DNA from: CAYYAQ01 sp964469555
GTDB lineage: Bacteria > Planctomycetota > UBA1135 > UBA2386
Assembly (NCBI GenBank): GCA_964469555.1
Contig: CAYYAQ010000037.1
Location: forward strand, 1 to 37,194
Direction: 5' to 3'
Length of the DNA stretch: 37,194 bases
A program made the translations under genes and the position numbers. The notes under the pieces were generated by a model. That model saw only the letters and a list, made by a program, of their open reading frames with translations. It made no database searches and was not told where the DNA came from. Below, one piece after another: positions 16,299-23,841 of this stretch; position 1 is the stretch's first letter; each line of letters begins with the position of its first letter.

Positions 16299-16322
16299 GG
16301 CTGTCCCCCTCAGGGGACAGCC
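16299..16322. terminator. Perfect 10-bp stem-loop downstream of the hydrolase gene
   Basis: GGCTGTCCCC (16299-16308), loop CTCA, GGGGACAGCC (16313-16322). It begins 21 bp after the stop of the minus-strand hydrolase at 16344. No T-run follows on the minus strand, so it is either a U-less terminator, an mRNA 3'-end stabiliser, or one copy of a dispersed REP-like palindrome built on the CTGTCCCC/GGGGACAG core. Confidence 0.5.
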
Positions 16323-16343
16323 CGGCGAGTCGCCGCTGAGACC

Positions 16344-17504
16344 CTATTTCTTCTTGCTCGCCTGCTTGATGAGCACTTCGGCCGTCGTCGTCGACTTCAC
16401 CTTCTTCTTGTCCTGCGGAGGACGCCAGGTCGGCGTCACCGGAACCGGAATCCTTCCTCCCCGACGGTAGTAGCGCCCACGCGCGCGCAACATATCCGCG
16501 TTCGAGATCCCACGGTCCTCTGCCAGCTCTCTCTTCGCGGCATTGGTCAACTCCGGGAAGCGGTGGAACTGCGTCATCACCCGCCACCACATCTCGTACG
16601 CACGGCCCGGCGCCCGCTTCCACGACACTCTCTCGGCCTTGCGCCGCATCGCCTTGCCGCGCTCCTCGATTCGATCGAGGAGATCGCGACCCTTCCTGCC
16701 GAGCTTCAGCGCGTGCGTCGACGCGAGCAAGTAGTCCGCTCGCACGAACGCCGTGTCTGCGATCTTCCGGTCGTCCGGCTTCTTGATCTTCCCCGCCAAC
16801 ACGCGCAGGTAATGAAAACACCGTTGGTACTCGGCGGTCGACGGGAAGGAGTGACCCACATTCAGGACCTCGCGGTACATCACGTGCCCACGAGTCTTCT
16901 CCAGCATTAGGAATGCCTGCCACGCGCCGTCCTTCCGAATGTAGTCCTTCTCACCGGTGACGAAGTAGAACGGGTGGTCCTTCACGCGCAGGATCTCGCC
17001 CTTGCGAATCCCCAGGACACTCGCCGGGCCGGGACACACGACGAGGCTGCCGGCGAACTTGCCGCGCAACTGGAACCCAGCCTTGCACAGGAAATCCGAT
17101 CCGGACGAAAAGCCGGCGAGGTAGACCTCGTCCGTTTTCAGCGCGTGTTTCTTGCGGACCGCGTCCAACACATGAAGCGCGTAGGCAGGGTCGTCTTTCG
17201 CGCCCTTCGTCGTGTTCCAGGATCGCGTACGCGAGTTGAGACCGAGCACCAGCACGTTCTCTTTGGTGACGAACTTCGACCACACCCTCTTGTTCGTGAG
17301 GTTCGCGCCCTTGGAGAGCGGCGGACATGCCCCGTGGAAGTCGAGGATCAGCGGAGTCGCCTTCTTCGTGTCGTGCATCGGCGGAACGGCGAGCACGTAG
17401 GAGGCCTGCACCTTCTCGGTGTGAAACCCGGGGACGGCAACCTCCTGGCTCACGAGCGCCGTAGCCGCCGAGAGGATCACCGCAAATGAGCACGTCAGAC
17501 GCAT
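16344..17504 (-). CDS. Secreted alpha/beta hydrolase (esterase/depolymerase-like)
   Basis: A 386-aa exported protein. The signal peptide is residues 1-20 (ends in ALVSQ). The hydrolase domain spans about 30-240 with PLILDFHGACPPL (oxyanion region), nucleophile S133 in GFSSG, acid D187 in VTGEKDY and H218 in NVGHSF. This is the layout of feruloyl-esterase/PHB-depolymerase (LpqC-type) hydrolases; substrate is not readable. The last 140 residues are helical and strongly basic (KLGRKGRDLLDRIEERGKAM, ending in KKK), not part of the catalytic fold. A -10-like TATCGT lies 6 bp before the start, as for several other genes here. Confidence 0.82.
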   Translation of the reverse strand: MRLTCSFAVILSAATALVSQEVAVPGFHTEKVQASYVLAVPPMHDTKKATPLILDFHGACPPLSKGANLTNKRVWSKFVTKENVLVLGLNSRTRSWNTTKGAKDDPAYALHVLDAVRKKHALKTDEVYLAGFSSGSDFLCKAGFQLRGKFAGSLVVCPGPASVLGIRKGEILRVKDHPFYFVTGEKDYIRKDGAWQAFLMLEKTRGHVMYREVLNVGHSFPSTAEYQRCFHYLRVLAGKIKKPDDRKIADTAFVRADYLLASTHALKLGRKGRDLLDRIEERGKAMRRKAERVSWKRAPGRAYEMWWRVMTQFHRFPELTNAAKRELAEDRGISNADMLRARGRYYRRGGRIPVPVTPTWRPPQDKKKVKSTTTAEVLIKQASKKK

Positions 17505-17510
17505 GCCGTC

Positions 17511-17516
17511 ACGATA
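17511..17516 (-). promoter_or_regulatory. -10-like element 6 bp before the hydrolase start
   Basis: TATCGT on the minus strand (ACGATA on plus), ending 6 bp upstream of the ATG at 17504. The predicted transcript would start at the ATG. Confidence 0.35.
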
Positions 17517-17627
17517 CCTGTCGCGCTGCTCATCGCTCTGCCGCTAACCGGACGAACCGACAGCGAGCGATAACGCCGCTGGCAAGGGAGTTGTAACGCC
17601 TGACAAGAAATCCTCGCTTCCAGTGAA

Positions 17628-17759
17628 ATGTCGAAGATCGTCGGCTTGAGCCACAAGGAGATCGCTGCGCACCTCGACAGGCCCGAGGGCACGGTGCGCG
17701 TCCTGCTACACCGCGCGACGGCAAAGCTCGGCGTTCTCCTGCACGACGCTGACTCCTAG
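17628..17759 (+). pseudogene. Orphan ECF sigma factor region 4 fragment
   Basis: Forty-three codons from an ATG to a TAG read as a helix-turn-helix of sigma70 region 4: GLSHKEIAAHLDRPEGTV then RVLLHRATAKL. That is the exact C-terminal DNA-binding end of an ECF sigma factor. Regions 2 and the linker are missing; the frame is closed by a TGA 27 nt before the ATG. Upstream sequence GTTGTAACGCC could be a relic promoter. It is most likely the 3' stump of a deleted sigma gene, though a tiny region-4-only protein cannot be excluded. Its TAG overlaps the TAG of the convergent methyltransferase gene within the palindrome CTAG. Confidence 0.6.
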
Positions 17760-19063
17760 GTCGCACGGAACACGACCACGCGGTTCGTGTTCGTGCCCTT
17801 CTGGTTGTTCTCGACGCCCCAGCAGTTTGCAGTCTTCGTGAACTTCTGATCGTTGACCAGAATCAAGACCGGATCCAAACCGGCGGCCTTGCCACACGGC
17901 ACGGCGAGCTCTTCGAGGCGCACCTTGCCGCCGCGCACCTCGCCGACTTCGAACGCCACGTAGCCGCCGGACTGCAAGACACGAGCGAGTTCGATGAACA
18001 CCTCCGTCATCGCCGCCTGCCAGTCCTCGATCTTGCGGTGGATGGACAACTCGACGCTGTCCACGTCGATGTCACAGAACCAACAGCGCAGCCAGTTGTC
18101 GTCGTGGTACTGCACAACGTCCAGGAACGGTGGTGAGGTCACAACCAACCGAACGGAGTCCGCTTCGATCTGGGGAGTCTTCGCAGCAGGAGACGTGACG
18201 ACCCGGACGCGAAAGTCCACAGCGGACGTGGCCAACCGCGTCCGAGCATCCTCGTCGACGTCGGCGAGGAGTGATTTCGTCTTGCGCAGGATCAACGCCC
18301 GCACGTCGCGGGGTTCGGGGGTCTGCTCTCGTCGTTTGTTGATCTTGCGTTGCGCGTCGGCGGTGACCGCCTGGTTCGGCGGCATCGTGTAGACCGAGAA
18401 GAACCCCGGCGAGTGCCCGGTCAGCCGATTGACGGCGACCATCTGGATCCACCGGTCTACGGCGTCGAGCTTGCCATCGACGCGCCTCTGCATGAGATAG
18501 TGCTTGAGCCCGCGGATCTGCGAGAGCGTTTCGGGGTGGTAGAAGACCAGAAGGTCCTCCATGACTTCGCCTTCCCACGACAGGTCGATCTCGTCGAATC
18601 GCGCTTCGACGACGTCGAGCGTGGGTGGCGAGAGGCGGGGGACGACCAGCACCTCGCTCAACGGGTTGAGGTCGCAGCCGATCGGCACGCGCTCGAGCAG
18701 CGCCGTTTCGATCATCGTCGTGCCGCGACCGAGAAATGGGTCGTAGACGATGTCCCCCGGCTCGGTCAGTCGTTCGATGAAGAAGCGCGGCAGCTGCGGC
18801 TTGAAGCACGCGCGATAGGAGACCTCGTGCAAGCTGCTGGCCGCGCGCTGCTTCGACGTCCAGAACTCGTTGACGTAGGTCGGCACGGCAACACCGCCCG
18901 CGACCGTGCGCGTCACGATCGAGCGCGACCCGAACTCGTCGAACTCGCGCAGCGCCGCGTGCAGCCCGTCGGGGTCGGTTCTCTCTACCGGTTCGAGATC
19001 GGGGAAGAGCCGCTGTTGAACTTGTTGTGCCTCGGGTTGGGGGTCCATCGTTACCGCCGACAT
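17756..19063 (-). CDS. Site-specific DNA methyltransferase (amino-methylating, TSPP type)
   Basis: A 435-aa S-adenosylmethionine-dependent enzyme that would methylate an exocyclic amino group (N4-cytosine or N6-adenine). Motif I is IVYDPFLGRGTTMIETALLE (residues about 105-124), followed by the acidic motif II GCDLNPLS. The catalytic motif IV is VVTSPPFLDVVQYHDDNWLR (TSPP at 308-311). About 180 residues separate the two motifs, a place for target recognition (the NRLTGHSPGFFSVY region). The TSPP-F form is typical of N4-cytosine enzymes but not exclusive to them. No restriction endonuclease, specificity subunit or Vsr gene lies nearby, so it is either solitary or part of a broken system. The gene is flanked by two apparent gene remnants. 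Confidence 0.85.
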   Translation of the reverse strand: MSAVTMDPQPEAQQVQQRLFPDLEPVERTDPDGLHAALREFDEFGSRSIVTRTVAGGVAVPTYVNEFWTSKQRAASSLHEVSYRACFKPQLPRFFIERLTEPGDIVYDPFLGRGTTMIETALLERVPIGCDLNPLSEVLVVPRLSPPTLDVVEARFDEIDLSWEGEVMEDLLVFYHPETLSQIRGLKHYLMQRRVDGKLDAVDRWIQMVAVNRLTGHSPGFFSVYTMPPNQAVTADAQRKINKRREQTPEPRDVRALILRKTKSLLADVDEDARTRLATSAVDFRVRVVTSPAAKTPQIEADSVRLVVTSPPFLDVVQYHDDNWLRCWFCDIDVDSVELSIHRKIEDWQAAMTEVFIELARVLQSGGYVAFEVGEVRGGKVRLEELAVPCGKAAGLDPVLILVNDQKFTKTANCWGVENNQKGTNTNRVVVFRAT

Positions 19064-19152
19064 TCAGCGTAGCGACGGGCTCCGTCCCAGAGAAACGGTT
19101 ATCCTCCCGGGTCCCTATCAGAGTCCGACCCGGGGTCATTATCACCAGTTAG

Positions 19153-19344
19153 CTCTTCGCTCTCTCGCCGTGCGCTGCACAGGAACGCGACCCTACATTC
19201 GAGCTCGTCGTGTGGGACGCTATCACCGCGCCCGGCATGCTCGGCCCACGCGCCACTGCCGCGAAGGGCCCCCTCGAGATCCTGGCGAAGGACAGGGGCA
19301 AAGCTGCCCGGGCACGCGCGGCACTGCGTCGAATCGGACTCTAG
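19153..19344 (+). pseudogene. Possible 3' remnant of an unrecognised gene
   Basis: Between an in-frame TAG at 19150 and a TAG at 19342 is a 63-codon frame whose composition looks coding: ERDPTFELVVWDAITAPGML, then KGPLEILAKDRGKAARARAA and LRRIGL. It has no convincing start (an ATG at 19237 would give 35 residues). It ends 12 bp before the convergent cytosine deaminase gene. I do not recognise the family. It may be chance, or the C-terminal stump of a deleted gene. Just upstream, CCCGGGT (19106-19112) and ACCCGGG (19128-19134) form an inverted repeat. Confidence 0.25.
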
Positions 19345-19356
19345 AACCCGTGTCGG

Positions 19357-19794
19357 CTACTCGCCGATGTCCTCGTTCCACAGGTCGGGGTGTGCCGCGA
19401 TGAATTCTTCCATCAACTGGCGGCACGCAGGGTCGTCGACCACCACGAGTTCGACACCGCGAGAACGGACGTAGTCTTCGGGTCCCCGGAACGTGTGGTT
19501 CTCGCCGATGACGATCTTTGGGATTCCGTAGAGCAGGGCCGCGCCGCTACACATGTCGCACGGCGACAGCGTCGAGTACAGGGTAGCGCGGCGGTAGTCG
19601 GCGGCTTTGAGACGGCCCGCGTTCTCGAGGCAGTCCATCTCCGCGTGAAGGATCGCGCTGCCGCTCTGGACACGGCGGTTGTGGCCGCGACCGACGATCG
19701 CGTTATCGAGCACCAGCACGGATCCGATCGGGATGCCGCCTTCGTCGCGGCCTTTCTTCGCTTCTTCGATCGCTGCTTCGAGAAACTCGTCCAT
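19357..19794 (-). CDS. Yeast-FCY1-like cytosine deaminase
   Basis: A 145-aa zinc hydrolase of the CDA fold that deaminates cytosine to uracil. Zinc site: H50 and proton-shuttle E52 (LHAEMDCLEN), C79 and C82 (TLSPCDMCSGA). The protein follows Saccharomyces Fcy1 nearly end to end: EGGIPIGSVL, GRGHNRR, GSAILHAE, LENAGRL, YGIPKIVIGEN, RGVELVVVDD and the C-terminal W-x-EDIGE. N39 and D142 fall where yeast uses N51 and D155 to hold cytosine. This sets it apart from bacterial CodA (an amidohydrolase) and TadA. The ATG at 19794 was chosen; a frame 18 codons longer runs into the permease promoter region. Its location next to a nucleobase permease and uracil degradation genes supports cytosine salvage to uracil. 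Confidence 0.9.
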   Translation of the reverse strand: MDEFLEAAIEEAKKGRDEGGIPIGSVLVLDNAIVGRGHNRRVQSGSAILHAEMDCLENAGRLKAADYRRATLYSTLSPCDMCSGAALLYGIPKIVIGENHTFRGPEDYVRSRGVELVVVDDPACRQLMEEFIAAHPDLWNEDIGE

Positions 19795-19800
19795 CCCTGC

Positions 19801-19806
19801 ACTGTA
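19801..19806 (-). promoter_or_regulatory. -10-like element of the cytosine deaminase gene
   Basis: TACAGT on the minus strand, 6 bp before the ATG at 19794. On the plus strand the same bases overlap TGTAAT (19803-19808), a -10-like sequence 29 bp before the permease start. The two divergent promoters may therefore overlap in this 43-bp gap. Confidence 0.4.
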
Positions 19807-19837
19807 ATGCTGGTTCGCGTGAGCGCGATGTGATCTC

Positions 19838-21232
19838 GTGGATGGCAACGTGGAACAAAAACTGATCTACGGCATCGACGACATCCCGCCGAAACGCGAA
19901 GTCTTCGTTCTCGGGTTGCAGCACTACCTGACGATGTTCGGGTCGACGGTGGCGATCCCGTTGTTCCTCGCCGACAAGTTGGGGATCAAGGACCAGCCGG
20001 CGGACGTCGCTTGGCTGATCTGCACGATGTTCTTCGTCAGCGGCATCACGACGTTATTGCAGACGACGTGGGGCAACCGGTTGCCGTTGGTACAAGGCGG
20101 GACTTTCTCTTTCCTCGCGCCGGCGGCAGCGGTGATCGGGATGAGCGAACTCGCGGGCACGGGCTGGGAAGTGAAGCTGCAGCACATCCAAGGCGCGGTG
20201 ATCGCGGGAAGCGTGGCCGAGATCATCGTCGGATACTCGGGGTTGGTCGGGAAGCTATTGAAGTTTGTCGGTCCGATCACGATCGCGCCGACGATCATCC
20301 TGATCGGGCTGGCGTTGTTCGGCGCGGGGGCAGACACAGCAGGAACGCACTGGGGGCTGGCGGCGACGACGATCGGGTTGATCGTGCTGTTCAGTCAGAT
20401 CCTGGCGCTGCGTTCGCGGGTGTTCATGATGTTTCCGATCCTGCTCGGGATCGTGGCAGCGTGGTTGATCGCGGGGTTGTGCACAGTCACGGGGGTCTTC
20501 GCGGAAGGCAGCCCTGCGGCGGTGTCGATGGACAACCTGAAGGCCGCGCCGATATTCGCGTTCCCCTATCCGTTCCAGTGGGGCACGCCGCAGTTCGCGG
20601 GGGCTGCGATCATCGGCATGTTTGCCGGTTTCCTCGCTTCGATCGTCGAATCGGTCGGCGACTACTACGCGTGCGCGCGGCTGGCCGGTGCGCCGATTCC
20701 CGACAAGAAGACGGTCAACCGCGGCATCGGGATGGAGGGGATCGGTTGCCTCATCGCCGGCGTCTTCGGGACGGGCAACGGCACGACCTCCTACAGCGAG
20801 AACATCGGCGCGATCGGACTGACGCGCGTCGGCAGCCGGCGGGTCGTGCAGTGCGGCGCGGTGATCATGATCGGGCTCGCGATGTTCGGGAAGTTCGGCG
20901 GACTATTCACGACCATCCCCACGCCGATCGTCGGCGGGATGTACTGCGTGATGTTCGGCATGATCGCTGGAGTTGGTCTATCGAACCTGCAGTTCGTGTC
21001 GTTGAACTCCGCGCGCAACCTGTTCGTGCTGGGCTTCGCGCTCTTCATGGGCCTGACGCTCCCACACTACTTCGGCAAGACCGAGTTGACGCTCGAACCT
21101 GCGTGGATGAAGAACATCGTCGAGACCCTGTGCAAGACCGGCATGGCCGTCGGCGCCGTCACCGCACTGGTCCTCGACAACGTCATTCCCGGCACCGACG
21201 AAGAACGCGGCATCACTGCGTGGAAGACCTAG
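19838..21232 (+). CDS. NCS2/NAT nucleobase permease, SLC23 (SNBT/SVCT)-like
   Basis: A 464-aa polytopic membrane transporter, probably importing uracil and other pyrimidine bases. The NAT signature reads E321-N-I-G-A-I-G-L-T-R-V-G; the first residue is Glu, as in the uracil transporter UraA, not Pro as in ascorbate carriers. The C-terminal half closely follows animal SLC23 proteins: GSRRVVQCGAVIM, GKFGGLFTTIP, GGMYCVMFGMIAGVGLSNLQ, NSARNLFVLGF and GLTLPHYF. The N-terminal PPKREVFVLGLQHYLTMFGS is the standard NCS2 opening. The start is GTG at 19838 (a GTG at 19850 is also possible); no Shine-Dalgarno site is visible. It is divergent from the deaminase and convergent with preA. Confidence 0.9.
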   Translation: MDGNVEQKLIYGIDDIPPKREVFVLGLQHYLTMFGSTVAIPLFLADKLGIKDQPADVAWLICTMFFVSGITTLLQTTWGNRLPLVQGGTFSFLAPAAAVIGMSELAGTGWEVKLQHIQGAVIAGSVAEIIVGYSGLVGKLLKFVGPITIAPTIILIGLALFGAGADTAGTHWGLAATTIGLIVLFSQILALRSRVFMMFPILLGIVAAWLIAGLCTVTGVFAEGSPAAVSMDNLKAAPIFAFPYPFQWGTPQFAGAAIIGMFAGFLASIVESVGDYYACARLAGAPIPDKKTVNRGIGMEGIGCLIAGVFGTGNGTTSYSENIGAIGLTRVGSRRVVQCGAVIMIGLAMFGKFGGLFTTIPTPIVGGMYCVMFGMIAGVGLSNLQFVSLNSARNLFVLGFALFMGLTLPHYFGKTELTLEPAWMKNIVETLCKTGMAVGAVTALVLDNVIPGTDEERGITAWKT

Positions 21233-21246
21233 GGTAGGAAACCCTA
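21230..21246. terminator. Small hairpin spanning both convergent stop codons
   Basis: TAGGGT (21230-21235), loop AGGAA, ACCCTA (21241-21246). The left arm contains the permease TAG and the right arm contains the preA TAG on the other strand. It could slow both polymerases, but the 6-bp stem is weak and no T-run follows. Confidence 0.3.
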
Positions 21247-22530
21247 CTCCAGATCGGCGAGGCCGCCGGGGACGTGGCCACGTCCGGCGGCGACGCGGTC
21301 GTTCCAGGTTTCGGGGGCTTCGGCGCGGCGCTTTTCGACCATCGTGATGCAATCGTCGACCGGGCAGACGAGGGCGCAGAGGTTGCAACCCACGCACTCC
21401 GGTTCGTCTACCCACGGGACGCGAATGCCCTGGTCTTGCGTGTCCGGCAAGTGGATGCACTGGTGCGCGCCGTCGTGACACGCCACGTGGCAGAGATCAC
21501 AGCCGATGCACTTCTCGGCGTCGATCGCGGCGACGACATGGAAGTTGAGGTCGAGGTCGCCCCACTCCTTGAACGCGGGGATCGCGGCGCCGACCAGGTC
21601 CGAGACGCCGGCCATGCCCTTCTCGTCGAGGTAGCCGTTCAACCCCTCGATCATGTCGTCTACGATGCGGTAGCCGTAGTGCATCACCGCCGTGCACACC
21701 TGCACGGTGCCGGCGCCGAGCGCGATGAACTCCGCTGCGTCGCGCCAGTTCGAAATCCCACCGATGCCGCTGATCGGAAGCGTAAACGCTTCCTCGCGAC
21801 CGAGCTGCCCGACCATCCGCAACGCGATCGGCTTGATCGCCGGGCCACAGTAACCACCGTGGCTCGACGCCGCGTCGACACGCGGTAGCGGCGTCAACCG
21901 GTCGAGGTCGACGCCGATCAGGCTCTGAATCGTGTTGACCAGCGACACCGCGTCAGCCTTCGCGCGCATTGCCGCCATCGCCGGATCGCGCACGTCGCTG
22001 ATGTTCGGCGTCAACTTGGCGATCACCGGAACGTTCGCCGCGTCCACCACCCACTTCACGAGCTCTTCGAGCACGTCGGGCTCCTGACCCACCGCCGAAC
22101 CCATGCCACGCTCACACATGCCGTGGGGACAGCCGAAGTTCAACTCGAGACCATCCGCGCCGGTGTCCTCCGAACGCTTGATGATGTCAATCCACTCGTC
22201 CCGGGACTCGACCATCAGCGAAACGATCACCGCGTGGTTCGGGTAGCGCTTCTTGACTTCAGTGATCTCCTTGAAGTTCACGTCCAGCGGACGGTCGGTG
22301 ATCAACTCGATGTTGTTGAGCCCCATCATCCGCTGCGCGCCATGGTCGATCGAGCCCAGCCGACCGGACACGTTCACGATCGGATTGCCGAGCGTCTTCC
22401 ATACCGCACCACCCCAACCCGTGTCGAACGCGCGCATCACCTGGTCGCCACTGTTCGTCGGTGGGGCCGACGCCAACCAGAACGGGTTCGGGCTGCGAAT
22501 ACCAGCGAAGTCGACTTCCAGATCAGCCAT
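21244..22530 (-). CDS. preA: Dihydropyrimidine dehydrogenase, catalytic subunit PreA
   Basis: A 428-aa FMN and iron-sulfur protein that reduces uracil/thymine to the 5,6-dihydro form. The FMN barrel occupies residues 1-310. Catalytic C134 sits in N131-F-G-C-P-H136, matching the N-L-S-C-P-H of mammalian DPD, with N199-T200 corresponding to the other substrate-binding pair. The C-terminus holds two [4Fe-4S] clusters: C341, C344, C347, C351 and C379, C382, C385, C389. An AAGGAG sequence lies 5 nt before the ATG. The start overlaps the end of preT by 8 nt, so the two subunits are translationally coupled. In mammals the two subunits are one polypeptide. As last gene of the operon it carries out the first step. 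Confidence 0.96.
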   Translation of the reverse strand: MADLEVDFAGIRSPNPFWLASAPPTNSGDQVMRAFDTGWGGAVWKTLGNPIVNVSGRLGSIDHGAQRMMGLNNIELITDRPLDVNFKEITEVKKRYPNHAVIVSLMVESRDEWIDIIKRSEDTGADGLELNFGCPHGMCERGMGSAVGQEPDVLEELVKWVVDAANVPVIAKLTPNISDVRDPAMAAMRAKADAVSLVNTIQSLIGVDLDRLTPLPRVDAASSHGGYCGPAIKPIALRMVGQLGREEAFTLPISGIGGISNWRDAAEFIALGAGTVQVCTAVMHYGYRIVDDMIEGLNGYLDEKGMAGVSDLVGAAIPAFKEWGDLDLNFHVVAAIDAEKCIGCDLCHVACHDGAHQCIHLPDTQDQGIRVPWVDEPECVGCNLCALVCPVDDCITMVEKRRAEAPETWNDRVAAGRGHVPGGLADLE

Positions 22531-23839
22531 GGTCACTCCTTCGAAGCAACTCGTCGATGGAACGAGCCGCGACCTGTCCATCGTGCACTGCGTTGACGAC
22601 TTCCTTGCCGCCGTTGATCACGTCGCCTCCGGCGAAGATGCGTGGGTTGCCGGTGACCATCAAGTCGTCGACGACGACGTTGCCCTTCGCGGTCAGCCCG
22701 ACGCCACGGAACTGTCTCACCAGATCGGCGAGCTTGCCCTGCCCGATCGCCATCACGACCAGGTCCGCAGGAAGAACGCCGAGGTCGGTTTCCGTCGGCT
22801 TCCCGTTCGGATCTGTCTCGACGATGTGCACTCCCGTTACCTTTCCGTTTTCGCGCTGAATCTCCCCGACGGCGGCGTTCTCGACGAGGGACACTCCCTC
22901 TTGGAGTGCCGGCGAGAGTTCGTGATCGTAGCCAGACATCTCGTCGCGGCTGCGCCGGTAGACCATGGACACGAACGGCACGCCGAGTCCGATGAGCTCG
23001 CGCATCGCGTCGATCGCCGTATTGCCGCCGCCGACGATGACGGCGTGCATGACGCCATCGACCGCGAGCGTCGGGTCAGTTTTCAGCCGCCGGATCCACT
23101 GCACCGCGCCGACCACGTCATCACCTTCTGCGCCGTGAACGCCCAACGTCGAATCCGCGCCGAGCCCGACGCCGAGGAACAGGGCCTTGTGCTTCCCGAG
23201 GAGATCCTCCGCGGCAATGTCCACGCCGATCTCGACGCCAATCTTGATCTCGACGCCGAGTGATCGGATGTAGTCCACCTCGTCCAGGTTGTCCTCGAGC
23301 TTCAGCTTGTATGGCGCGACTCCGGTGGCGTTGAGCCCACCTGGCCAAGCGTCCTTCTCGTAGATCACGGGGTTGTGCCCGAGCAGCGCCAGCGTCCCGG
23401 CGCACGCGAGCGAAGCCGGTCCTCCGCCGACGAGACCTATCGAATGCCCCGTGGGGTCCGCCTTCGGCAGCAGGTCGGAGGCGAGCCCGTGCTGCATCGC
23501 GTAGCGCTGCAGCCTACCGATCGGAATCGGCGGTCTCTCCGAATCGTTGAAGACGCACGTCGACTCGCACAGCACCTCGACAGGGCAAACCCGCGCGCAA
23601 CTGTCGCCGAGCAAGTTCGCCTTCAAGATCGTCCGCGCCGACCCGCGCAGGTTCCCCGTGCCGATCTTGCGGATGAACGTCGGGATGTCGATCGAAGTCG
23701 GGCAACTCTTGATGCACGGCGCGTCGAAGCAGTAGATGCACCGCGCCGATTCGAACATCGCTTCCGTGCGAGATAGCAGCGGGTACTTCTCGGTGAACCT
23801 CTCCTCCGGGCGGCCAGCGGGTATCTCGTAGCTCGTCAA
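22523..23839 (-). CDS. preT: Dihydropyrimidine dehydrogenase, NAD(P)H-oxidising subunit PreT
   Basis: A 438-aa FAD and iron-sulfur protein that takes electrons from NAD(P)H and passes them to PreA. The N-terminal clusters use C34, C37, C42, C46, C81, C85, C91, C95, and Q111 falls at the place of the unusual Gln156 ligand of mammalian DPD (same spacing of 16 from the last Cys). FAD-binding GLVGGGPASLACAG and NAD(P)-binding VIVGGGNTAIDAM follow. I chose the TTG at 23839 because GGAG precedes it by 8 nt and it begins 2 bp after the aminotransferase stop; a GTG at 23863 would add eight residues, overlap the upstream gene by 22 nt, and has no ribosome binding site. Confidence 0.94.
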   Translation of the reverse strand: MTSYEIPAGRPEERFTEKYPLLSRTEAMFESARCIYCFDAPCIKSCPTSIDIPTFIRKIGTGNLRGSARTILKANLLGDSCARVCPVEVLCESTCVFNDSERPPIPIGRLQRYAMQHGLASDLLPKADPTGHSIGLVGGGPASLACAGTLALLGHNPVIYEKDAWPGGLNATGVAPYKLKLEDNLDEVDYIRSLGVEIKIGVEIGVDIAAEDLLGKHKALFLGVGLGADSTLGVHGAEGDDVVGAVQWIRRLKTDPTLAVDGVMHAVIVGGGNTAIDAMRELIGLGVPFVSMVYRRSRDEMSGYDHELSPALQEGVSLVENAAVGEIQRENGKVTGVHIVETDPNGKPTETDLGVLPADLVVMAIGQGKLADLVRQFRGVGLTAKGNVVVDDLMVTGNPRIFAGGDVINGGKEVVNAVHDGQVAARSIDELLRRSDHG

Positions 23840-23841
23840 GT

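Noticed and set aside
19795..19848. 18-residue N-terminal extension of the cytosine deaminase
   Set aside because: It would overlap the divergent permease start, and yeast-type similarity begins at the ATG at 19794.
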